The notes below the pieces were generated by a model. The model ran no database searches and was not told the DNA's origin. It saw only the letters and a program-made list of their open reading frames with translations. The position numbers were made by a program, and so were the translations under genes. From the NCBI GenBank assembly GCA_001751005.1, contig MAXL01000346.1, positions 1 to 5,883 on the forward strand: a stretch of DNA of 5,883 nucleotides, given 5' to 3'. The stretch comes from Desulfobacterales bacterium S5133MH16. Its GTDB lineage: Bacteria; Desulfobacterota; Desulfobacteria; Desulfobacterales; UBA11574. Every line of letters starts with the position of its first letter. The stretch's first letter is position 1. Positions 1 through 5,883 of the stretch are shown piece after piece.

Positions 1-234
1 AAACTGGTTCCGGAAGGTATTGTGGGCCGTGTGCCTTATAGAGGAAGCCTTTCCGATAATATTTTCCAGCTTATCGGAGGGCTAAAGGCAGGAATGGGAT
101 ATGTAGGGTGCCGAACCCTGGATGAACTCAGGGAAAAAGCACGCTTCATAAAGATCAGCGCGGCCGGCATGCGTGAAAGCCATGTCCATGACGTGATTAT
201 TACCAAAGAGGCGCCTAATTATCGTCTGGACTAG
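1..234 (+). CDS. guaB: IMP dehydrogenase, C-terminal end (5' truncated by window)
   Basis: This is the last 77 codons of inosine-5'-monophosphate dehydrogenase, the cytosolic enzyme that oxidises IMP to XMP with NAD+, the first committed step of GMP synthesis. The reading frame is open from base 1 and ends at TAG 232-234. The visible residues follow the GuaB C-terminus closely: the VPEGIVGRVPYRG segment near the start belongs to the active-site flap region, followed by GGLKAGMGYVGC, then the ESHVHDV segment and the terminal TKEAPNYRLD. These match the E. coli GuaB ending as I remember it. The catalytic cysteine loop and CBS domains lie upstream, outside the window. The GTG at 22 is an internal valine and not a start. 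The next gene, dnaE, begins 61 bp downstream on the same strand; guaA, the common neighbour of guaB, is not there. Confidence 0.96.
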   Translation, partial: KLVPEGIVGRVPYRGSLSDNIFQLIGGLKAGMGYVGCRTLDELREKARFIKISAAGMRESHVHDVIITKEAPNYRLD

Positions 235-248
235 CCGCTTAGCAAAGC

Positions 249-274
249 TATATCGACAATTTTTTGTCGATATA
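249..274. promoter_or_regulatory. AT-rich inverted repeat between guaB and dnaE
   Basis: An 11-bp perfect dyad, TATATCGACAA (249-259) and TTGTCGATATA (264-274), is separated by four T residues. It begins 14 bp after the guaB stop and ends 21 bp before the dnaE ATG. In RNA it would form a hairpin with a UUUU loop. It is poor as an intrinsic terminator because the stem has only three G-C pairs and no U-run follows; the T-run lies in the loop. It could instead be a protein-binding operator for dnaE, a weak terminator or attenuator for guaB, or a 3'-end stabiliser. The symmetry is seen directly; the role is unknown. Confidence 0.5.
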
Positions 275-295
275 TGCAATTATGCGAAATAAACA

Positions 296-3200
296 ATGAC
301 AGAAACCGCATCTAATTTTGTACACCTTCATGTTCATACCCAGTACAGTCTTCTTGACGGAGCCATAAGGATCGATCCGCTTTTAAAGCGTGTCGCAGAT
401 TTTGACATGGACGCCGTGGCGATCACCGATCATGGGACCATGTTCGGAGCCATGACGTTTTATGAAAAGGCGAATAAGGCCGGAATAAAACCGGTTATCG
501 GGTGCGAATGCTATCTGGCACCGCGACGTCTTACGGAGAAAACCTCACTCGATAAAAGGGGCCTTTCCCATTTGATCCTTCTGGCTGAAAATCAGGAAGG
601 ATACCGGAATCTTTGCAAACTGGCCACCATTGCCCAGCTTCAGGGATTTTATTACAAACCCCGCATCGACAAAGAAGTTCTAAAACAATACATTAAAGGG
701 CTTATCGGTCTTTCAGGATGTTTGCGCGGTGAAATCCCCAGACTGATTCAGGAACACCGAATAGATAAGGCTGATGAGGCCGCCCGCTTTTACCTTGACA
801 TCTTCGGCGAGGGGAATTTTTTCCTGGAAGTTCAAAATAACGGTATAGATATACAGGAAAAAGTGAACCAGGCCCTTTTGGATATGAGCAAGAGGCTTTC
901 CATTCCTCTGGTTGCCAGCAACGATTGTCATTACCTCGATAAAGAAGATGTTCGTGCTCATGATGTGCTTTTGTGCATCCAGACAGGAAAGACCGTTCAT
1001 GACACGGACAGACTGCGATTTAGTACCGATCAGCTCTATTTAAAATCAAAAGCCGAAATGTATTCAGCGTTCAAAGATTATCCGGGTGCTCTTGAAAATA
1101 CCGTGGATATCGCCAGGCGCTGTAATATAGAATTCGACTATAACTCGTATCACTTCCCGAAATTTGAAACCTCATCCATGCAGACAGTAGATGAGCTTTT
1201 TGAACAAAAAGTAAGGAATGGGTTTAAGTCCATATTCAAGCGAATAAAGAAAAATAATCCCGATGTTGATAAAAAGCTTTATGTTGACCGTATCGAAAGG
1301 GAGATTGCCGTTATCAATTCCATGGGGTTTCCAGGGTATTTTTTAATTGTTGCTGATTTTATCCGATATGCCAAAGAAAACAACATTCCCGTGGGACCCG
1401 GAAGGGGATCTGCGGCAGGGAGCCTTGTTGCTTATTCCCTTGGAATCACAGGCCTTGATCCCATTGAACACGGTCTTATCTTTGAACGCTTTTTAAACCC
1501 GGCTCGCAAAAGCATGCCGGACATCGATGTCGACTTTTGTATAAACGGCAGGGAAGAAGTCTTTAAGTACGTGGTGGAAAAATACGGCGGTGGCGATTTC
1601 GTTGCCCAGATTATCACATTCGGAAAACTGAAAACCCGGGCCGTAATTCGTGATGTGGGCCGGGCGTTAGATATACCCCTTTACGAGGTGGACGCTATTG
1701 CCAAAATGGTACCCGAGGTCTTGAACATAAGTCTTGACGCTGCGCTTGAACAGGAACCTCGGCTTAAGGATCTGGCGAAAAAGAAACCCGAGGTCGCCGA
1801 TCTTATCAACATCTGCCGTATCCTGGAAGGACTCCCGCGGCATGCCTCAACCCATGCTGCCGGCGTTGTAATCGCAGACAAACCTCTGGTGGAATATCTG
1901 CCGCTATACAAAGGTAAAAAGGGCGAAGTTGTTACCCAGTTCGATATGAAATGTGTAGAGAAAATCGGACTTATTAAGTTTGACTTTCTGGGGCTTCGCA
2001 ACCTGACAGTCATCGCAAATACGCTTAAGCTTATCGAAGCACAGGGCGGCACACCGCCTGATCTCATAAACCTCGATTTAAACGATCCTGCCACGTATGG
2101 TCTGCTTGAATCCGGCAAAACCACCGGCGTATTCCAGTTGGAAAGTTCGGGCATGAAAGATCTGCTGGTAAAATTGAAGCCGGAAAGTTTTGATGATATC
2201 ATCGCACTGGTTGCGCTTTACCGTCCCGGTCCCCTTGACAGCGGAATGGTGGATGATTTTGTGGCCAGAAAACACGGCAACAAAACGGTTGAGTACCTTG
2301 CACCACAGCTCGAACCGATTTTAAAAGAGACCTACGGGGTTGTCGTCTATCAGGAGCAGGTGATGAAGATTGCCGGGGATCTGGCAAATTATTCCATGGC
2401 CGAAGCAGATGATCTCCGAAAGGCCATGGGTAAAAAAATTCCGGATATTCTGGCCAAACACAGGGAGCGTTTCATGCAGGGAGCTGCGGACAACGGCATC
2501 CCACCTGATAAAGCCGGAAAAATATTTTATTTAATGGAAAAATTCGGGGGATATGGATTTAACAAGTCTCACAGCGCCGCATATTCATTAATAGCATATC
2601 AGACCGCTTTTCTAAAAGCTCACTTCCCGGTGGAGTTTATGGCGTCATTGCTTACCAGTGAAATGCATTCCACTGATGGTGTTGTAAAATATATTGCCGA
2701 ATGCCGCAGCAACCGTATTGAAGTCCTCCCCCCGGATATCAACGAAAGCGACAAGGAATTTACCGTAACCGGATCCAAAATAAGATTCGGACTTGTCGCG
2801 GTTAAGAACGTCGGTGAGAGCGCCATCGAATCTATCGTCGAGGCCAGAAACGAAGGAGGAAGATTTTCTTCACTTTTTGAATTCTGTGAACGCGTGGATC
2901 TGAAAAAGGTTAACAAACGTGTTATAGAGAGCCTTATTAAATGCGGCGCTTTCGATTCCACCGGAGATTACCGCTCCCGGATGACGGCGTCCATGGAGAA
3001 CATCCTTGAGTATGGTCAACGGATTCAAAGAGAAAGATCGGATCCGCAGATGGGTTTGTTTGACATGCCGGGAAGCAGTCCGGCCATTAACTTGCCCACC
3101 CTGCCCGAAATCGATGAATGGAGTGAAAAACAGCTTTTAGCGCTTGAAAAGGAATCTCTGGGTTTCTATATCACCGGCCATCCGTTGACTGGCCATGAAG

Positions 3201-3790
3201 ATATTCTGGAGAAGTTTACCAATGCCAACTCAGATCTGCTCAAAGAGAGAAAAGATGGTGATACCGTAAGAATCGGTGGAATAGTCAGAAAGGTAAAGAC
3301 CATAAAAACCAAAAAAAAGAGGAGCTTAATGGCCTTTGTTACCCTGGAGGACCTGCATGGATCTGTTGAAGCTACCGTTTTTTCTTCACTTTATGCAAAA
3401 GTTCATGACCTTTTAAGCAATGACCGTCCAATCCTTATCCAGGGACAGCTGCAAAAGGACGAAAATTCGGTAAAGATATTGGCAGACACGATCATACCGA
3501 TTGATAAGGCTGAAGAGACGTGGACTGCAAGTGTGCATTTTAATCTGGACATAACCCGCACACAAAGAGAATTGCTTGTTAAATTAAAGGAAATTTTAAA
3601 AAGCCATCCGGGTTCCTGCCGTGCATATATTCACCTGCTGAACCCTGATAAAACAGAAACCATTGTTGCACTGTCTAACTCTATAAAATTAAGAGCCGGT
3701 CTGCCGCTGACCCGTGAGGTTAATCAATTTCTTGGTTATAATGCTGTAGAAACAGCCTGCGCGCCTGCTGTGGCGTTGGTTAAAACCTAA
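296..3790 (+). CDS. dnaE: DNA polymerase III alpha subunit (replicative polymerase)
   Basis: This is the catalytic subunit of the chromosomal replicase, 1164 aa, about the length of E. coli DnaE (1160). Domains in order: PHP (about 8-260) with HxH at H12/H14, D45-H46, E71, H92 and D210/H212; polymerase core with GPGRGSAAG (367-375), PDIDVD (408-413), HASTHAAG (516-523), KFDFLGL around D563, YRPGPLDSG (from 642) and FGGYGFNKSHS (from 750). By family alignment D409, D411 and D563 are the three metal-binding catalytic aspartates. A helix-hairpin-helix region lies at about 830-890, a likely sliding-clamp binding motif QMGLF at 918-922, an OB fold at about 988-1060, and a C-terminal domain expected to contact the clamp-loader tau subunit. 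ATG 296 is the only sensible start: an in-frame TAA sits at 290-292 and the conserved PHP strand begins at residue 8. No Shine-Dalgarno sequence is visible before it. Co-transcription with guaB is possible. Confidence 0.98.
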   Translation: MTETASNFVHLHVHTQYSLLDGAIRIDPLLKRVADFDMDAVAITDHGTMFGAMTFYEKANKAGIKPVIGCECYLAPRRLTEKTSLDKRGLSHLILLAENQEGYRNLCKLATIAQLQGFYYKPRIDKEVLKQYIKGLIGLSGCLRGEIPRLIQEHRIDKADEAARFYLDIFGEGNFFLEVQNNGIDIQEKVNQALLDMSKRLSIPLVASNDCHYLDKEDVRAHDVLLCIQTGKTVHDTDRLRFSTDQLYLKSKAEMYSAFKDYPGALENTVDIARRCNIEFDYNSYHFPKFETSSMQTVDELFEQKVRNGFKSIFKRIKKNNPDVDKKLYVDRIEREIAVINSMGFPGYFLIVADFIRYAKENNIPVGPGRGSAAGSLVAYSLGITGLDPIEHGLIFERFLNPARKSMPDIDVDFCINGREEVFKYVVEKYGGGDFVAQIITFGKLKTRAVIRDVGRALDIPLYEVDAIAKMVPEVLNISLDAALEQEPRLKDLAKKKPEVADLINICRILEGLPRHASTHAAGVVIADKPLVEYLPLYKGKKGEVVTQFDMKCVEKIGLIKFDFLGLRNLTVIANTLKLIEAQGGTPPDLINLDLNDPATYGLLESGKTTGVFQLESSGMKDLLVKLKPESFDDIIALVALYRPGPLDSGMVDDFVARKHGNKTVEYLAPQLEPILKETYGVVVYQEQVMKIAGDLANYSMAEADDLRKAMGKKIPDILAKHRERFMQGAADNGIPPDKAGKIFYLMEKFGGYGFNKSHSAAYSLIAYQTAFLKAHFPVEFMASLLTSEMHSTDGVVKYIAECRSNRIEVLPPDINESDKEFTVTGSKIRFGLVAVKNVGESAIESIVEARNEGGRFSSLFEFCERVDLKKVNKRVIESLIKCGAFDSTGDYRSRMTASMENILEYGQRIQRERSDPQMGLFDMPGSSPAINLPTLPEIDEWSEKQLLALEKESLGFYITGHPLTGHEDILEKFTNANSDLLKERKDGDTVRIGGIVRKVKTIKTKKKRSLMAFVTLEDLHGSVEATVFSSLYAKVHDLLSNDRPILIQGQLQKDENSVKILADTIIPIDKAEETWTASVHFNLDITRTQRELLVKLKEILKSHPGSCRAYIHLLNPDKTETIVALSNSIKLRAGLPLTREVNQFLGYNAVETACAPAVALVKT
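3313..3319 (+). other. In-frame A-AAA-AAG slippery heptamer inside dnaE
   Basis: The run of eight A residues at 3311-3318 followed by G is read as AAA AAA AAG (K1006-K1008), so A-AAA-AAG lies in the phase needed for tandem -1 slippage. This is the heptamer known from programmed frameshifting in E. coli dnaX. A -1 shift here would add 16 codons and end at TGA 3367-3369, giving a protein of about 1024 aa without most of the OB fold and the C-terminal domain. I see no strong upstream Shine-Dalgarno-like stimulator (only AGG at 3291-3293) and no convincing downstream stem. A lysine-rich stretch can produce this heptamer by chance, so function is only a possibility. Confidence 0.25.
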
Positions 3791-3803
3791 TCCCGACAAA
3801 AGG

Positions 3804-3845
3804 TAAAAGTGCCTAAAGTGAACTAAAGTTTGAAGTGACTAAAGC
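3804..3845 (+). repeat. Degenerate TAAAGTG-type direct repeats after dnaE
   Basis: Starting 13 bp after the dnaE stop, units beginning TAAA(A)GT recur at 3804 (TAAAAGTGCC), 3814 (TAAAGTGAAC) and 3824 (TAAAGTTTGA), with a last partial TAAAGCC at 3840. The first three are spaced exactly 10 bp apart; the last is 16 bp on, after a stretch containing GAAGTGAC. The array is short and imperfect, about four units. It resembles the decayed end of a low-complexity intergenic repeat and not a CRISPR array, since the units are too short and there are no spacers. Confidence 0.55.
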
Positions 3846-3947
3846 CCGCCCTGGTGCGGCTCGTTCATATATATTGATCTGGCATAGGCATCATTACAAA
3901 CCTAACTTTTTGAGTATTAAGTAATGGTGATCGGTCTGGGCCAGGGT
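3844..3947. other. Intergenic segment with nested inverted repeats
   Basis: The outer arms CCCTGG (3849-3854) and CCAGGG (3941-3946) are complementary. Inside them CATCATTAC (3889-3897) pairs with GTAATGGTG (3921-3929) over 9 bp with one G-U pair and a 23-nt loop. A small separate hairpin is possible at CCGC (3846-3849) with GCGG (3856-3859), and it would compete with the outer arms. The layout could be a small structured RNA, a 3'-UTR fold of the dnaE mRNA, or a decayed miniature repeat element. No known RNA family is recognised. Confidence 0.3.
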
Positions 3948-3983
3948 TAAGGTGTCGCTTCGCTCCATTTATTCATATAAAAA

Positions 3984-4013
3984 TTGACAGAATTCCAAAA
4001 TGTTAGGCATTTT
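3984..4013 (+). promoter_or_regulatory. Candidate sigma-70-type promoter for the aminotransferase gene
   Basis: A perfect -35-like TTGACA lies at 3984-3989. At 18-bp spacing the -10 position reads CATTTT (4008-4013), which matches TATAAT at only three of six positions, so the call rests mainly on the -35 box and the AT-rich surroundings. A start near 4020 would give a leader of about 85 nt. A second weaker candidate is TATCTT at 4046-4051 with TTCACA at 4021-4026, but its spacing is 19 bp. Confidence 0.3.
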
Positions 4014-4089
4014 AAATCACTTCACACTTTATTTAAGTTGAAAAATATCTTCCACAAAAAGCACAAAAGGGGAGATTTTTCAAAGGCCT

Positions 4090-4093
4090 GGAG
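4090..4093 (+). promoter_or_regulatory. Ribosome binding site of the aminotransferase gene (GGAG, long spacing)
   Basis: GGAG at 4090-4093 lies 12 nt before ATG 4106, longer than the usual 5-9 nt. An in-frame TAA at 4097-4099 excludes any earlier start. Another purine-rich stretch, AAGGGGAGA (about 4067-4076), is too far upstream to serve this start directly. Confidence 0.45.
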
Positions 4094-4105
4094 ACATAAT
4101 TCACA

Positions 4106-5248
4106 ATGAAAGTACCTCTGCTTGATTTAAAAGAACAGTATAAATCGATTAAGGAAGAAATTTTAACGGTTGCCGAAGAAATCTTTGACAGCCAATATTT
4201 TATTCTGGGTCCAAGGGTCGAGGCACTTGAAAAGGATATCACCGGTTATTGTTCTTCAAAGCATGCCCTGGGAGTGTCATCCGGAACCGATGCCCTCTTG
4301 ATTTCACTGATGGCAGCGGATATCGCCTCTCAACACACGGTTATCACAACGCCTTATACCTTTTTCGCTACGGCGGGGTCCATATTTCGTACCGGCGCCA
4401 GGCCGATCTTTGTGGATATTGACCCTGACACGTATAATATTTCACCTGAAAGCATGGAAAGTTTAATAGCTTCCATGACAGACAACGAGCTGGCAAGGGT
4501 TCGGGCTGTCATACCCGTTCATCTGTATGGCCAATGTGCGGATATGGATCCGATCTTAAAGATTGCCAAGGAATACAATCTTTTTGTTATTGAAGATGCC
4601 GCACAGGCCATCGGAGCGGAATACAGGGGGCAGCGGGCAGGATCAATGGGCGATTTTGGCTGCTTCTCTTTTTTTCCATCTAAAAATCTGGGTGCTTTTG
4701 GAGACGGGGGGATGGTCACAACCGATTCCGATGAACTTTATGATAAATTGCGTGTTCTTCGGGTTCATGGTTCCCATCCAAAGTATTATCATAAATTGGC
4801 CGGGGGTAACTTCAGACTGGACGCGTTCCAAGCCGCGGTTGTTTCCGTAAAACTGAAACACCTTGACAAATGGACAAAAGCCCGCCAGGAGAACGCACGT
4901 AAATACAGAGAACTTTTTGCAGATTCGGGAATCGATGATGTGATTAAGCTTCCGGTTGAAAAGGAAGATCGTCATATATACAACCAGTTTGTAATATGCG
5001 TAACTGATAAAAGAGACGATCTTCGCCTGTTTTTAAATGAAGTGGGGGTAGGGACTGAAATTTACTATCCGATTCCCATGCATCTTCAGGAATGTTTTTT
5101 GGATCTAAACTACAAAAAGGGTGATTTCCCCGTGGCCGAGCATGCGGCCTTGCATACCCTGGCCCTTCCCATATATCCTGAGCTTTCGGATGACCAGCTC
5201 GCATATGTGGTTGAAAAAATAAAAGCCTTCTTTGAAATTAAAGGATAA
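4106..5248 (+). CDS. DegT/DnrJ/EryC1/StrS-family PLP-dependent sugar aminotransferase
   Basis: This 380-aa cytosolic enzyme belongs to the fold-type I PLP family that transfers an amino group, usually from glutamate, to a keto-sugar nucleotide. Such products feed O-antigen, capsule, lipid A or other glycan synthesis. Landmarks: N-terminal VPLLDLKEQY (3-12); the PLP-phosphate loop SSGTDAL (58-64); TTPYTFFATAG (81-91); PVHLYGQ (137-143); EDAAQAIGA with D164 and Q167 at the cofactor ring; SFFPSKNLGAFGDGG, where K193 is the expected PLP-binding lysine; and GGNFRLDAFQAA (233-244), the usual substrate-side segment. Length and motif order are complete, with no truncation or frameshift. By general resemblance it is closest to the WbpE and 3-amino-dideoxyhexose transaminase types, but the keto-sugar cannot be read from sequence. 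No other sugar-nucleotide gene lies in the window. The gene follows a 315-bp gap, so it is likely transcribed on its own, and it converges on the pseudouridine synthase gene. Confidence 0.95.
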   Translation: MKVPLLDLKEQYKSIKEEILTVAEEIFDSQYFILGPRVEALEKDITGYCSSKHALGVSSGTDALLISLMAADIASQHTVITTPYTFFATAGSIFRTGARPIFVDIDPDTYNISPESMESLIASMTDNELARVRAVIPVHLYGQCADMDPILKIAKEYNLFVIEDAAQAIGAEYRGQRAGSMGDFGCFSFFPSKNLGAFGDGGMVTTDSDELYDKLRVLRVHGSHPKYYHKLAGGNFRLDAFQAAVVSVKLKHLDKWTKARQENARKYRELFADSGIDDVIKLPVEKEDRHIYNQFVICVTDKRDDLRLFLNEVGVGTEIYYPIPMHLQECFLDLNYKKGDFPVAEHAALHTLALPIYPELSDDQLAYVVEKIKAFFEIKG

Positions 5249-5254
5249 ATTCGG

Positions 5255-5883
5255 TTATAATTTTTCAAGAATGTCCCTCATGTCAGAAGGGATGGGAGCT
5301 TCAAAACAAAGCGTCTTTTGGTTTTTCGGGTGGGTGAATTCGAGTCGCCAGGCATGGAGCATCTGCCGTGGAACGGATACAACCAGATCATATGCAATAC
5401 TTTTTCCAGCCTTACGACCGCCGTAGACCGAATCACCGACAACCGGATGTTTGATGGCGGCACAGTGGACTCTGATCTGATGGGTTCGCCCTGTTTTGAG
5501 ACCAAGCTCAACCAGGGTGGCCCGGGCAAAACGTTTCCTGACTCGCCAGGTTGTTTCGGCCATGCGACTTTTTCGGCTATGCGTCGACATCTTTTTCCTA
5601 TCAACAGGATGCCGTCCGATGGGAAGTGAAACCCTGCCTGAATCAGATTCCATCCGGCCATAAACAAGGGCCAGGTACTTCTTTTTAATCCTTCTCGATT
5701 TGAACTGCAGGGCCAGGTCATGATGTGCCGCAGAATTTTTAGCAACCACCATTACACCGGAGGTGTCCTTATCCAGTCTGTGCACAATCCCCGGCCTTAT
5801 TTCTCCGCCGATCCCTTCAAGCCCCGGGCAATGGTAAAGAAGTGCATTCACTAAAGTGCCGCTATAGTGGCCTGGCGCAGGGT
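5255..5883 (-). CDS. rluD: RluA/RluD-family 23S rRNA pseudouridine synthase (N-terminal part outside window)
   Basis: The visible 208 residues form most of the catalytic domain of a large-subunit rRNA pseudouridine synthase, which isomerises specific uridines in RNA. The frame stays open to the window edge (bases 5881-5852 encode PAPGHYSGTL), so the GTG at 5851 is an internal valine and the gene starts beyond 5883. Family landmarks: GIVHRLDKDTSGVMVVAK, with the catalytic aspartate of HRLD encoded at 5773-5771; the following KKKYLALV segment; GRTHQIRVH; HPVVGDSVYGG; and the terminal APIPSDMRDILEKL. The pattern resembles E. coli RluD (modifies helix 69 uridines, 1911/1915/1917) more than RluA or RluC, but this is judged from memory; a generic RluA-family label is the safe version. 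The expected S4 domain would be in the missing N-terminus. The stop TAA (5257-5255) lies 6 bp from the convergent aminotransferase stop, with no terminator between. Confidence 0.94.
   Translation of the reverse strand, partial: PAPGHYSGTLVNALLYHCPGLEGIGGEIRPGIVHRLDKDTSGVMVVAKNSAAHHDLALQFKSRRIKKKYLALVYGRMESDSGRVSLPIGRHPVDRKKMSTHSRKSRMAETTWRVRKRFARATLVELGLKTGRTHQIRVHCAAIKHPVVGDSVYGGRKAGKSIAYDLVVSVPRQMLHAWRLEFTHPKNQKTLCFEAPIPSDMRDILEKL

Larger units (their letters stand above)
3791..4105. other. 315-bp gene-free spacer between dnaE and the aminotransferase gene
   Basis: No reading frame here looks coding and no tRNA or other standard RNA gene is recognisable. The left third (about 3804-3845) has short degenerate direct repeats, the middle (about 3844-3947) has nested inverted repeats, and the right third is AT-rich with a -35-like TTGACA and the leader of the next gene. 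No strong intrinsic terminator (GC stem plus U-run) is seen after dnaE. Confidence 0.8.

Noticed and set aside
22..234. A 70-aa protein starting at GTG 22
   Set aside because: The frame continues to base 1 with GuaB-like residues KLVPEGI; it is the 3' end of guaB.
1681..2202. 173-codon open frame on the minus strand inside dnaE
   Set aside because: It lies fully within highly conserved dnaE core sequence, has low-complexity Ser/Arg-rich composition and no recognisable motif; it is a shadow of the coding strand.
2432..2438. A7 run in dnaE as a second slippery site
   Set aside because: Phase is GGT AAA AAA ATT, which gives T-AAA-AAA and not a valid X-XXY-YYZ heptamer; it encodes the conserved KAMGKK segment.
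3804..3845. CRISPR-like array
   Set aside because: Units are about 10 bp, imperfect and contiguous, with no unique spacers and no cas genes nearby.
3844..3860. GC-rich hairpin CCGC-CCTGGT-GCGG as the dnaE intrinsic terminator
   Set aside because: The stem is only four base pairs and is followed by TCGTTCATAT, not a U-run.
5278..5745. 155-codon minus-strand frame overlapping the pseudouridine synthase, and the plus-strand frame 5318-5629
   Set aside because: Both overlap the well-conserved pseudouridine synthase frame and show no family motifs; they are shadows.
5255..5851. Pseudouridine synthase starting at GTG 5851 (complete 198-aa protein)
   Set aside because: The frame remains open upstream to the window edge and encodes PAPGHYSGTL, which matches the family's conserved segment before VNALL; the GTG is an internal valine and the gene is truncated by the window.
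5849..5860. CACTAAAGTGCC resembling the TAAAGTG repeats near 3804
   Set aside because: It lies in the pseudouridine synthase gene and encodes the conserved G-T-L-V residues, so the similarity is most likely coincidence.

Overview
The window is an ordinary housekeeping stretch of a bacterial chromosome with moderate GC. It carries the 3' end of guaB (IMP dehydrogenase), a complete dnaE (DNA polymerase III alpha subunit, 1164 aa), a 315-bp gene-free gap, a complete DegT/DnrJ/EryC1/StrS-family PLP-dependent sugar aminotransferase (380 aa), and the 3' part of an RluA/RluD-family rRNA pseudouridine synthase on the opposite strand. The proteins are clearly of Gram-negative type. DnaE is the E. coli-length class (PHP, polymerase core, HhH, OB, C-terminal domain) and not PolC. 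The style of the proteins and the spacer sequence make me lean towards Desulfobacterota (a sulfate-reducer-like deltaproteobacterium), but that assignment is inference and was not tested by any search.

Layout: guaB (1-234, plus strand, 5' end outside) is followed after 61 bp by dnaE (296-3790, plus). That short gap holds a near-perfect AT-rich dyad. From 3791 to 4105 there is no credible gene. This gap contains degenerate 'TAAAGTG'-type direct repeats directly after dnaE, a segment with nested inverted repeats, and a -35-like TTGACA upstream of the aminotransferase. The aminotransferase (4106-5248, plus) converges on the pseudouridine synthase (5255 to beyond 5883, minus) with only 6 bp between the stop codons.

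The genes do not form one pathway: guanine nucleotide synthesis, chromosome replication, sugar-nucleotide amination for surface glycans, and 23S rRNA modification. guaB and dnaE could be co-transcribed. The aminotransferase probably has its own promoter. I found no mobile element, CRISPR array, RNA gene or clearly new multi-gene system. The points most worth a second look are the repeat-bearing dnaE 3' spacer, an in-frame A-AAA-AAG slippery heptamer in the OB-fold part of dnaE, the apparently intact metal site in the DnaE PHP domain, and the dyad just upstream of a dnaE start that lacks a Shine-Dalgarno sequence.
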